Below are positions 16,983 to 24,402 of a stretch of 64,000 bases of DNA, one piece after another; the stretch's first letter is position 1; each line of letters begins with the position of its first letter. The stretch is from positions 134,399 to 198,398 of the forward strand of contig NZ_AUIV01000002.1 of assembly GCF_000423885.1 (NCBI RefSeq), written 5' to 3'. Below the pieces are notes generated by a model. It saw nothing but the letters and a program-made list of their open reading frames with translations. It was not told the DNA's origin and searched no databases. The position numbers and the translations under genes were made by a program. Origin of the DNA: Thermomonas fusca DSM 15424 (lineage in GTDB: Bacteria; Pseudomonadota; Gammaproteobacteria; Xanthomonadales; Xanthomonadaceae).

Positions 16983-17023
16983 ACTATGCGCCGGGCGGGC
17001 ATGGAAATCTTGACTTCGATCAA
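16983..17023 (-). promoter_or_regulatory. putative FNR/ANR-type promoter of the cytochrome b561 gene
   Basis: TTGACTTCGATCAA (17010-17023; on the minus strand TTGATCGAAGTCAA) matches the FNR consensus TTGAT-N4-ATCAA in 9 of 10 bases. Exactly 21 bases further on the minus strand is CATAGT (16988-16983) as a -10, placing the box centre near -41.5, the class II activator position. The start codon is 27 bases beyond. The box overlaps the last codons of the acyltransferase gene. The same geometry recurs at 19792-19832. Confidence 0.68.
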
Positions 17024-17928
17024 TTCGACTCATCGTCGGGCGTGGCGACGGCTGGCTCCAGCATCGCGGCCAGGTCCTCGTCCTTTTCGCACCAGAGGCC
17101 ATTCATCCACTGCTGGAAGCGGACCCGGAATTCGCGGTCGTTCTGGTAGTCGCCGCCGGCGAGTTCGACCGGGATCGGCCGCTGGCGGACCTGCACCCGC
17201 ACTTCGGGGACGCGATCGGCCAGCAGGTCGACCAGCGAGGGGCGCCCCCCCGGATAGGCGATGGTCACGTCCAGGATCGCGTGCAGGCCCTCGCCCATCG
17301 CGTCCAGCACGAACGCCACCCCGCCGGACTTCGGCTTGAGCAGGTGGCGGTACGGCGACCCCTGCTTGGCATGCTTGTCGGGGGTGAAGCGGGTGCCCTC
17401 GACGAAATTCATGATCGCCACCGGGATCGCACGGAACTTCTCGCAGGCCCGGCGGGTGGCCGCGATGTCGCGCCCGGCCAGCGCCGGGCTCTTCGCCACC
17501 TGCCGCGGCGTGTAGCGGCCCATGAACGGAAAATCCAGCGCCCACCACGCCAGCCCCAGCAGCGGCACCCAGAACAGCTGCCGCTTGAGGAAGAAGCGCA
17601 GCAGCGGGATGCGCCGGTTGAACACCTTCTGCAGCACCAGGATGTCCACCCAGCTCTGGTGATTGGCCAATACCAGATAGTGGCCGTCGATCTGCAGGTC
17701 GGCATCGCCATGCAGGGTCAGCCGGGTGCGGGGGAAGGTATTCCACAGCCAGTTGTTGAAGCCGATCCAGCTTGCTGCAAGGCCGGTCAGCAGCAGGTTG
17801 CAGGCGGCGCGCAGGCGCGGCAACGGCAGCACCATCTTCAGCAGCGCGATGAGCAGCAGCGGGACCACGTGCAGCACGGTGCTGGTGGCGATCAGCAGGA
17901 GCAGCAGCGCAAGGCGTAAGGTCAGCAT
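17020..17928 (-). CDS. PlsC-like 1-acyl-glycerol-3-phosphate acyltransferase family protein (YihG-like)
   Basis: A 302-residue membrane-bound acyltransferase. An N-terminal hydrophobic region (1-55) is followed by the catalytic NHQSWVD (His90, Asp95: the HX4D motif) and the EGTRF motif near residue 174, which binds the phosphate acceptor. Length and layout match the E. coli YihG/YihG-like group, which acylates lysophospholipids at the inner membrane. It is upstream of cytochrome b561 but reads as its own gene. Acyl chain use is not predictable. Confidence 0.9.
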   Translation of the reverse strand: MLTLRLALLLLLIATSTVLHVVPLLLIALLKMVLPLPRLRAACNLLLTGLAASWIGFNNWLWNTFPRTRLTLHGDADLQIDGHYLVLANHQSWVDILVLQKVFNRRIPLLRFFLKRQLFWVPLLGLAWWALDFPFMGRYTPRQVAKSPALAGRDIAATRRACEKFRAIPVAIMNFVEGTRFTPDKHAKQGSPYRHLLKPKSGGVAFVLDAMGEGLHAILDVTIAYPGGRPSLVDLLADRVPEVRVQVRQRPIPVELAGGDYQNDREFRVRFQQWMNGLWCEKDEDLAAMLEPAVATPDDESN

Positions 17929-18006
17929 CGGCGGGCAAGGCGATGGAACAGGCGGCCATTGTCGCGGAAAACCCGGCGCGATTCAGGCCATCGGTATCAT
18001 GTGCGC

Positions 18007-18858
18007 ATGTCCACGCCGACCGCGCCGCGCTACGCCGGCCCCCTGCTGACGCGCGCCTCGGGCGACGCCCTCAACGCCGCGCATGCCGCCAGCCACGCCA
18101 GCTGGCAAGGCTCGCTGGATCTTGGCCGCAGCAGCGGCGAAGCGCAGCTGGGCGCCGATCACTGGCATTGGCAGGACATCGGCTATCCCTACCCCGGCAA
18201 GCTCAAGGATCGCACCCTGTACTGGTGGGACGGGGAGGCGTTCGTGCCGGTGTCGCGCTATGCCGGCAAGCTGATCAAACTGGTGCCGACGGACTGGAAC
18301 GTACCGACCTTCGAGATCGACGGCATCAAGATGCTGCCTACCTCGAAGGAATCGCCGCTGGACGATGCGCGCCGCAAGGTGGCGCTGGTGCAGCCGCCGG
18401 GCAAGACCGTGCTGGATACCTGCGGCGGGCTGGGCTATTTCGCTGCTTGCTGCCTTGACGCCGGGGTGGCGCGCATCCAGTCGTTCGAGAAGAACGAAGA
18501 CGTGCTGTGGCTGCGCACGATCAATCCGTGGTCGCCCGACCCCGCCGCAAGCGGCGGGCGCCTGCAGCTGGCGCATGCCGATGTCGCGCAGGCCATCACC
18601 ACGCTGCCGGATGCAGGCTTCGACGCCGCGCTGCACGACCCGCCGCGCTTCGGCATTGCCGGCGAACTGTATTCGTTGGATTTCTACCGCCAGCTGGCGC
18701 GGGTGCTGCGCCGGGGCGGGCGCCTGTTCCACTACACCGGCAGTCCGAACAAGCTGACCAGTGGGCGCGACGTGCCGCGTGAAGTGGGAAAAAGGCTGGA
18801 GAACGCCGGCTTCAAGGCCGAGCTGGCGCTCGACGGGGTGCTGGCAGTCAGACGCTGA
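18007..18858 (+). CDS. class I SAM-dependent methyltransferase
   Basis: A 283-residue protein with a SAM-binding motif I (VLDTCGGLGYFA, about 136-147), an acidic second strand (IQSFEKNED) and a catalytic-type HDPPRFG (about 213-219) resembling the DPPY/NPPY motifs of amino- or RNA-methyltransferases. The N-terminal ~110 residues form an extra domain of unknown fold. The target (RNA, protein or small molecule) is not evident. ATG 18007 is preferred over an upstream start at 17959 because it fits the conserved-looking length. Confidence 0.8.
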   Translation: MSTPTAPRYAGPLLTRASGDALNAAHAASHASWQGSLDLGRSSGEAQLGADHWHWQDIGYPYPGKLKDRTLYWWDGEAFVPVSRYAGKLIKLVPTDWNVPTFEIDGIKMLPTSKESPLDDARRKVALVQPPGKTVLDTCGGLGYFAACCLDAGVARIQSFEKNEDVLWLRTINPWSPDPAASGGRLQLAHADVAQAITTLPDAGFDAALHDPPRFGIAGELYSLDFYRQLARVLRRGGRLFHYTGSPNKLTSGRDVPREVGKRLENAGFKAELALDGVLAVRR

Positions 18859-18861
18859 ATC

Positions 18862-19473
18862 TCAGCGCCGCTCGACCCGGATCACGTTCGGGTCTTCGCC
18901 GTGCTCCAACAGCAGGCGGCGCACCCGATCCTGCCAGACCGAACCGAACGCGGCGCGCTCCTCGCTGCTGGCGTCGTCGGCCAGCGCGCGCACCATCAGC
19001 TCGCGCATCTGCGGCGCCGGGGGGATGCTGGACAGGTCCATCGACAGGTACACGGTGTCGCCGTTGTCGGCGCGACGGAAGCTGGCGATGCAGCTGCGGT
19101 CGCCGCCGCCGTAGCGCAGCAGGTTGTGGCGCGCGTGCTGGCCGGCGAGGCCATGGAAACCGTTGTTGGCCGCCGCGCCGGTGAGCAGGGTGAACACCTG
19201 CGCGATGACGCCGGTTGTGCCCTCCACTTCCGCCGCGCCCATGGTCACCACCACGCCGCCGCGTTCCGGCACGGCGTCCGGATACAGAGCGCGCAGGCCG
19301 GCGCGCGCCATCAGGTAGGCGCCGGCCACGGTGGGACAGGAATGCCCGGCCAGCCGCACCGCGTCCGGATAGACGTATTCGATCAACCCGTCGCCCGCCG
19401 CGCCCAGCAGTTCGGCCAGGGGGTCACGCACCAACAGCCGCGGTGCGTGCGAATAGAAGGCGGGTTGATGCAT
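18862..19473 (-). CDS. FmdE-like domain protein
   Basis: A 203-residue protein whose residues about 40-110 match the FmdE fold, with AGHSCPTVAGAYLMARAG in the place of the FmdE metal-binding HGH.CPG segment. FmdE was named from the molybdenum formylmethanofuran dehydrogenase operon, but bacterial homologues occur without that enzyme and have no assigned reaction. AGGAGAG precedes the start. It is 18 bases downstream of the DUF2249 gene, in an operon with an FNR-type promoter, pointing to a role in low-oxygen metabolism (inference). Confidence 0.75.
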   Translation of the reverse strand: MHQPAFYSHAPRLLVRDPLAELLGAAGDGLIEYVYPDAVRLAGHSCPTVAGAYLMARAGLRALYPDAVPERGGVVVTMGAAEVEGTTGVIAQVFTLLTGAAANNGFHGLAGQHARHNLLRYGGGDRSCIASFRRADNGDTVYLSMDLSSIPPAPQMRELMVRALADDASSEERAAFGSVWQDRVRRLLLEHGEDPNVIRVERR

Positions 19474-19492
19474 GGGCGGGCTCTCCTGATGA

Positions 19493-19759
19493 TTACTCTT
19501 CCGGCAGGCCGGTGATCCCGAAATCGATCACCACGCCCGCCTGGTCGCGCTGGCGGTATTCCACGGTGACATGTTCGCCGAAACGCTGGCCGATCTGGCC
19601 CAGCAGCGGGATCGGGTCATGGTCGTTGATGAAGCGCATGGTTTCGCCGTTGCGCAGCGCACCCAGCGCGCCGAAGATCGCCGAATGGCGGAAGCGGCGG
19701 GCAATGCCGCGCGCATCGAAGACGTGGACGCTGGGCTCCGGATCAAGCTGGATCGACAT
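19493..19759 (-). CDS. DUF2249 domain-containing protein
   Basis: An 88-residue protein of the DUF2249/TusA-like fold. It has LDPEPSVHVFDARG and MRFINDHDPIPLLGQIGQRFGE, the latter close to the hallmark NDHDP-L motif, and ends in a strand with VEYRQRDQAGVVIDFG. In other bacteria DUF2249 genes sit beside denitrification or nitric-oxide-response genes. AGGAG precedes the ATG. It is the first gene of a two-gene operon with the FmdE-like gene. Confidence 0.88.
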   Translation of the reverse strand: MSIQLDPEPSVHVFDARGIARRFRHSAIFGALGALRNGETMRFINDHDPIPLLGQIGQRFGEHVTVEYRQRDQAGVVIDFGITGLPEE

Positions 19760-19791
19760 GGGAATGACTCCTGTTTGCAGTGAACAGGGCC

Positions 19792-19832
19792 ATGCTACGC
19801 CGCGGCCCGTCCCTCGCCTTGACGTAGGTCAT
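19792..19832 (-). promoter_or_regulatory. putative FNR/DNR-type promoter of the DUF2249-FmdE operon
   Basis: The box TTGACGTAGGTCAT (19819-19832; minus strand ATGACCTACGTCAA) is a near-perfect dyad TTGAC-N4-GTCAt of the FNR/DNR type. On the minus strand 21 bases separate it from TAGCAT (19797-19792), a 4-of-6 match to TATAAT, placing the box centre near -41. The start codon follows 32 bases later. Identical spacing is found upstream of cytochrome b561, which strengthens both calls. Confidence 0.68.
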
Positions 19833-19870
19833 GGGGACGGCGAGACCCGCGGGTGGCGCTGGCGGTCGAA

Positions 19871-20584
19871 TCAGCCCTGGGCCGGCAACGCCGCGGCCAG
19901 CGCCAGCCGACCCAGCGCCAGCAGGCCCTGTTCGCGCTGCGCCGGCGGCATGCTGGCGCCGCTGTCCAGGTGGTCGCTGACCGCCAGCACCGCGAGCGCG
20001 GCAAAGCCTTCGCGCATCGCCAATCCGTACAGCCCGGCGGTTTCCATTTCGATGCCGTGGATGCGATGGCGACGCAGGTGAGCCAGCAGCTGCGGGTCGC
20101 CGTCATAGAAGCAGTCGGTGCTGAATACCGATGCCACCCGCGCCGGCACGCCCTGTTCGACGGCAGCATCCACTGCGGCGCGCAGCAGCGCGAAATCCGC
20201 GCAGGTCGACAGGTCGTGGCCACCGAACTGCATGCGGTTGAAGCGCGAATCGGTGCTGCCGGATTGCGCCAGCAGCACGTCGCCGATCTCGACATCGCCC
20301 ACCCCGCCGCAGGTGCCCACGCGGATGATCCGGCGTACGCCGTAAGTCCGCGCCAGTTCGGTCACGTAGATCGCGGTGGACGGAATGCCCATGCCGCCGC
20401 CCATCACCGTCACCGGCTGCCCGCGCCAGTGGCCGGTGTAGCCCAGCATGTTGCGGCGCGCGTTCACCTGCCCCGGTGCTTCCAGCAGCTCGTGGGCGAG
20501 GAAGCGCGCGCGCAGCGGATCGCCCGGCAGCAGGACGGTGTCGGCAATCGCGCCAACGGCCGCTTCGATATGCGGTGTGCTCAT
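19871..20584 (-). CDS. deoD: purine-nucleoside phosphorylase (DeoD type)
   Basis: A 237-residue DeoD (hexameric NP-I) enzyme of normal length. It has LLPGDPLRA (phosphate loop), VMGGGMGIPST, RVGTCGG, GIEMETAGLYGLA (nucleoside site with Met and Glu) and a late VSDHLD containing the catalytic-region Asp. It splits (deoxy)ribonucleosides with phosphate to base and (deoxy)ribose 1-phosphate. It is the last gene of the deoC-deoB-deoD run, three bases after deoB. Confidence 0.96.
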   Translation of the reverse strand: MSTPHIEAAVGAIADTVLLPGDPLRARFLAHELLEAPGQVNARRNMLGYTGHWRGQPVTVMGGGMGIPSTAIYVTELARTYGVRRIIRVGTCGGVGDVEIGDVLLAQSGSTDSRFNRMQFGGHDLSTCADFALLRAAVDAAVEQGVPARVASVFSTDCFYDGDPQLLAHLRRHRIHGIEMETAGLYGLAMREGFAALAVLAVSDHLDSGASMPPAQREQGLLALGRLALAAALPAQG

Positions 20585-20587
20585 GGG

Positions 20588-21793
20588 TCAGCTCGTCAGG
20601 AAGCAGTGGCCTTCCGCCAGCGGCGGCAGGCCAAGATGGGTGGCGAGGCCCTGCCCGAGGTCGGCAAAGCTGTCGCGCCGGCCCAGCGCGCGCGGCGCAA
20701 ATCCGGGGCCGAAGGCCAGCAGCGGCACGCGTTCGCGGGTGTGGTCGCTGCCCCGCCAGCTGGGGTCGCAGCCATGGTCGGCGCTGAGTACCAGCAGGTC
20801 GCCGGGGCGCAGCGCGGCCAGCAGCTGCGGCAGGCTGGCATCGAAATGTTCCAGCGCCGCGGCATAACCCAGCGCATCGCGGCGGTGGCCGTAGACGCTG
20901 TCGAAATCGACGAAATTGGTGGCAACCAGGTCGCCTTCGCCGGCCTGTTCCATTGCCGCAAGCGTGGCATCGAACAGCGCGTCGTGGCCGCTCGCCAGCA
21001 GTGTCCGGCTCACCCCCTGCGCGGCGAAGATGTCGCTGATCTTGCCGACCGCGTGCACCCGCCCTCCGTGCGCGCAAACCGCTTCCAGCAGGGTCGGCCG
21101 CGGCGGCGGCAGCGCGTAGTCGTGGCGATTGCCGGTGCGCCTGAAGTCGTCGGAACCTTCGCCGACGAATGGCCGCGCGATCACCCGACCGATGTTGTAC
21201 GGCGCCAGCAGCACGCGCGCGATCCGGCACACCTCGTACAGGCGCTCCAATCCGAAAGCCTCCTCGTGCGCGGCGATCTGCAGCACCGAATCGGCCGAGG
21301 TGTAGACGATCGGTTTGCCGCTGGCGATGTGCTCAAGCCCAAGCCGGGCGATGATCTCGGTGCCGGACGCGTGGCAGTTGCCCAGCACCCCGGGCAGCCC
21401 GGCCTGCTCGACCAGCGCCGCCAGCAGCGCATCCGGGAAGCTGTTCTCCACCGCCGCGAACAGCCCGAACGCCTCGTGCAGCGTCACCCCGGCGCTCTCC
21501 CAGTGGCCGGAGGGCGTGTCCTTGCCGCAGGCACGCTCCTCCATGCAACCCCACAGCGCCTGCGCAGCGGGCATTTCTTCGAAGCCGGCGGCTGCGCGAC
21601 CAGTGGCCAACGCATGCGCCTGCGGCAGGCCAAGCCGGGTCAGGTTCGGGATGCGCAGCGGGCCGCGCGCGTGCTGCGCGCAGGCGTCGGCGATATGGCC
21701 GAAGGTGTCGGCGCCGGCGTCGCCATAGTCGGCCGCATCCGCGGCGCCGCCAATCCCCAGCGAATCCAGCACCAGCCAGATGGCGCGCGCCAC
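20588..21793 (-). CDS. deoB: phosphopentomutase
   Basis: A 401-residue alkaline-phosphatase-superfamily mutase: metal-binding VLDSLGIG near the N-terminus, ADTFGHI, the phosphorylated Thr region GKDTPSGHWE, and C-terminal metal ligands in SADHGCDPSW and SDHTRERVPLL. It interconverts (deoxy)ribose 1-phosphate and 5-phosphate, linking DeoD to DeoC. The start codon is GTG (21793-21791), three bases after the deoC stop, consistent with translational coupling. Confidence 0.96.
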   Translation of the reverse strand: MARAIWLVLDSLGIGGAADAADYGDAGADTFGHIADACAQHARGPLRIPNLTRLGLPQAHALATGRAAAGFEEMPAAQALWGCMEERACGKDTPSGHWESAGVTLHEAFGLFAAVENSFPDALLAALVEQAGLPGVLGNCHASGTEIIARLGLEHIASGKPIVYTSADSVLQIAAHEEAFGLERLYEVCRIARVLLAPYNIGRVIARPFVGEGSDDFRRTGNRHDYALPPPRPTLLEAVCAHGGRVHAVGKISDIFAAQGVSRTLLASGHDALFDATLAAMEQAGEGDLVATNFVDFDSVYGHRRDALGYAAALEHFDASLPQLLAALRPGDLLVLSADHGCDPSWRGSDHTRERVPLLAFGPGFAPRALGRRDSFADLGQGLATHLGLPPLAEGHCFLTS

Positions 21794-21796
21794 GGC

Positions 21797-22534
21797 TCAG
21801 CCGTCCAGCTCGGCCAGCAGCGCATCGAACAGCGCGCTGGCGCCGATGCGGAAGCGTGCCGGATCGATCCAATCCGCGCCCAGCCGCGCCTGCGCCAGCG
21901 CGAGATAGATCCGCGCATCGGCCAGGGTGCGGATGCCGCCCGCGGCCTTGAAGCCGCAGCGCCCGCCGCGCGCGGCGATCGCGTCCAGCATCACCGCCGC
22001 CGCTTCGGGCGTGGCGTTCACCGATACCTTGCCGGTGGAGGTCTTGAGGAAGTCCACCCCGGCATCCAGGCCCAGTTCGCAGGCCTGACGGATCAGCTCC
22101 GGCTTGCCCAGCTCGCCGGTTTCGAGGATCAGCTTGAGCGCGATGCCCGGCCCGCAGGCGGCGCGGCAGGCCTCCACGCCGGCGCGCGCACGCGCCACGT
22201 CACCCGCCTGCAGCGCGCGCCACGGAAGCACCATGTCGATCTCGTCAGCGCCGGCAGCGATCGCGCGGCGGGTTTCGCGAGCGATCCGCTGCGGATCGTC
22301 GGCGCCTTCGGGGAAGTTCACCACCGTCGCCACCTTCACCGCGGTGCCGGCCAGCGCCTCGCGGGCGGTGGTGATGTGTTCGGGATAGATGCAGACCGCC
22401 GCCGGCAACCCGTGCGCGCTGCGCGCCGCGGCGCACAGGCTGCGGATGCGCGCGGGCGTGTCGTCCTCGCCCAGGCTGGTCAGGTCGAGCAGGCCGAGCA
22501 CGCGCGCGGCGGGAAACAGTTCGGTGGTGGACAT
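21797..22534 (-). CDS. deoC: deoxyribose-phosphate aldolase
   Basis: A 245-residue TIM-barrel aldolase. The Schiff-base lysine is in FLKTSTGK and the second active-site lysine in GFKAAGGIR. DeoC splits deoxyribose 5-phosphate to acetaldehyde and glyceraldehyde 3-phosphate. The start at ATG 22534 gives the family's normal N-terminus; an in-frame extension to 22639 crosses the promoter region. It is first in the deoC-deoB-deoD operon, with gaps of only three bases, so the three catabolic steps are made together. Confidence 0.96.
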   Translation of the reverse strand: MSTTELFPAARVLGLLDLTSLGEDDTPARIRSLCAAARSAHGLPAAVCIYPEHITTAREALAGTAVKVATVVNFPEGADDPQRIARETRRAIAAGADEIDMVLPWRALQAGDVARARAGVEACRAACGPGIALKLILETGELGKPELIRQACELGLDAGVDFLKTSTGKVSVNATPEAAAVMLDAIAARGGRCGFKAAGGIRTLADARIYLALAQARLGADWIDPARFRIGASALFDALLAELDG

Positions 22535-22560
22535 GGCAAGCCCGGTTGCGGATCGCCGCC

Positions 22561-22602
22561 AGTCTAGGCCGCACGGCTGCGCCGAACCTTGATCTGCAGC
22601 AA
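22561..22602 (-). promoter_or_regulatory. possible FNR/CRP-family site upstream of deoC
   Basis: On the minus strand TTGCTGCAGATCAA (22602-22589) matches TTGAT-N4-ATCAA in 9 of 10 bases. It is followed 22 bases later by TAGACT, a weak -10, and by the deoC start codon after about 27 more bases. The spacing echoes the two stronger boxes at 17010 and 19819. A regulator of the deo genes from the CRP/FNR family would be plausible, but the match is weaker and may be chance. Confidence 0.35.
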
Positions 22603-22653
22603 GTTCGCGGCCCGCCCGCGGGATATCGATTACAGTCACCTGCCCCGTCTGAC

Positions 22654-23505
22654 ATGCTCGCCATGGCCCCGAGCCTGCCGCCGCTTTCGCAAGTCCTGGA
22701 TCTGCTGCCAGATGCGGTCTGCATCGTGGACGAGCACGGCCAACTGTTGTTCGTCAACGCCGCCTTCGAGCGCCTGCTGGGCTACGCCGCCACCGAAGTG
22801 CACGGTCGCCTGCTGTTCGACTTCATCCATCCCGATGACCGCGACGCCACCCTGCGGCAGGCGCGCGCGCTCATGGAGGGCGGCGGCGAGCGCCATTTCC
22901 GCAACCGTTACCTGCACCGACAGGGCCACGCCGTGGATCTGCTGTGGTCGGCGCACTGGCTGCCCGAGCAGTGCCTGCGCATCGGCGTGGCGCGCGAGAT
23001 CGGCGAACTGCAGCGCGCCGAACGCGAACTGGAACACCATGCGAACCACGATCCGCTGACCGGCCTGGCCAACCGCCGCCGGCTGGAGCTGGCGCTGCGC
23101 AACGCTTTGGCTGAGGCGGCCGAAAGCAGCGGACAGGTGTCGCTGCTCTACGTCGACCTGGCCGGCTTCAAGCAGGTCAACGACCGCGATGGCCACGAGG
23201 CCGGCGACCGCGTCCTGTGCGAGGTGGCGAAGCGGCTGCAGCAGGGCGTGCGCCAGATCGACCTTGTGGCGCGCATCGGCGGCGACGAATTCGTGGTGCT
23301 GCTGCCCGGCTGCGATGCCGAACATGCACGCGGCATGGCGCAGCAGCTGTGCCAGCAGCTGCGCGTGCCGTGCGCGCTGCGCGATGGCCCGCTGCGGATG
23401 GATGCCAGCATCGGCATCGCCACCTTCCCCGCCAACGGCCGGACCCCGGACGCACTGCTGGCGCATGCGGACAAGGCAATGTACGCCAGCCGCGGTTGCC
23501 GCTGA
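22654..23505 (+). CDS. PAS-GGDEF diguanylate cyclase
   Basis: A 283-residue soluble protein with an N-terminal PAS domain (about 10-120; VCIVDEHGQLLFVNAAFERLLGY is PAS-like in part) and a GGDEF domain with intact GGDEF (209-213). A canonical RxxD inhibitory site, RQID (200-203), sits exactly five residues before. It should make c-di-GMP under product feedback, controlled by the PAS sensor. ATG 22654 or the nearby ATG 22663 is the start. It is divergent from the deo operon across 120 bp. Confidence 0.92.
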   Translation: MLAMAPSLPPLSQVLDLLPDAVCIVDEHGQLLFVNAAFERLLGYAATEVHGRLLFDFIHPDDRDATLRQARALMEGGGERHFRNRYLHRQGHAVDLLWSAHWLPEQCLRIGVAREIGELQRAERELEHHANHDPLTGLANRRRLELALRNALAEAAESSGQVSLLYVDLAGFKQVNDRDGHEAGDRVLCEVAKRLQQGVRQIDLVARIGGDEFVVLLPGCDAEHARGMAQQLCQQLRVPCALRDGPLRMDASIGIATFPANGRTPDALLAHADKAMYASRGCR

Positions 23506-23518
23506 AACGCTGCCGCCG

Positions 23519-24241
23519 TCAGCGGATATTGGAGACGGAATTCTTGGCGGTATCGTGCCTGGTCTTGAGCGCGCCGCCCTGCACGCTGAACACCAGCTCG
23601 ATCTTCACCTGCGGCGGCGCTGCCCGCACCTGCGTCTTCAGCGTGTCCTTCAGCCCCCTGCCGGCGCGATCGGCAACCACCACCAGCAGATAGTCGCCGT
23701 CAGCCAGCGGCTGGGTGATGTCGATGGCCGCTGCCGACGCGCGCCGACTGGGCAGCAGCGCAGGCGCCGCCGCCATCGAGGGTGCGGCGGGCGCGGCGAT
23801 TCGCCCGGTAGCGGCATAGGAGGCAGCAGCCGCCCCGCCCCCCTGCCCTGACAGCGACGACACCGCGGCCGAAACGATGCTGCCGCCCGGCAGCGTGCCG
23901 CCCAGCAATGCCTGCCGCCCGGCCGGATCCAGCGGCGTCAGCCGCAGCGCGCCCAGATCCACGCGCACGCCGTCGCCACCCGGCACCGCGATGAAGCAGG
24001 CTTCGCCGCCGCAGCCGATGTCGATCTTCAGCGTCGCGCCCTGCGCCAGCGCGCTGCCGGCAGCGTGCAGGCCGGCGTTGACCTTCTCGCCGAAGGTCGC
24101 GCCCTGGGTCTGCTTGGGCACCGTCACGTTCATCGAAATGCGGTTCGGCATCGAACCGTTGATGCCATTGACGCCGCTTGCCGCCGCGGCCGGCAATGCC
24201 AGCACCAGCGCGATGACGCCGATCGGAACGAACGCCTTCAT
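23519..24241 (-). CDS. secreted protein of unknown function
   Basis: Started at 24241, this is a 240-residue protein with a signal peptide (1-21, LALPAAAAS). It has an N-terminal beta-rich region with GVNGINGSMPNRISMNVTVP and one Cys pair (GCGGEACF), an Ala/Gly/Ser-rich linker (about 125-170) and a C-terminal beta region (DGDYLLVVVADRAG...KIELVFSVQ). No family was recognised. It is divergent from the PGAP1-like hydrolase gene, 161 bp away, and may share its regulation. Confidence 0.72.
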   Translation of the reverse strand: MKAFVPIGVIALVLALPAAAASGVNGINGSMPNRISMNVTVPKQTQGATFGEKVNAGLHAAGSALAQGATLKIDIGCGGEACFIAVPGGDGVRVDLGALRLTPLDPAGRQALLGGTLPGGSIVSAAVSSLSGQGGGAAAASYAATGRIAAPAAPSMAAAPALLPSRRASAAAIDITQPLADGDYLLVVVADRAGRGLKDTLKTQVRAAPPQVKIELVFSVQGGALKTRHDTAKNSVSNIR

Positions 24242-24402
24242 GTCGCCACCTGCGGCTGCCTGACTGTGGCAGAGACTACGCGCGCATCGGGCGCGTGCGT
24301 CAAGCACCGTTCGTCACTGACCGGTTGTGGATTGGGCAGCCGTTCACTACCCAACATCCTTCCGAAAGACGCCGGCGGTCGGCCGGCGGCAGGAGCCCCG
24401 CG

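Noticed and set aside
19853..22567. 904-codon open frame on the plus strand
   Set aside because: It is antisense to deoD, deoB and deoC, all recognised with confidence, and has the same low-complexity antisense composition.
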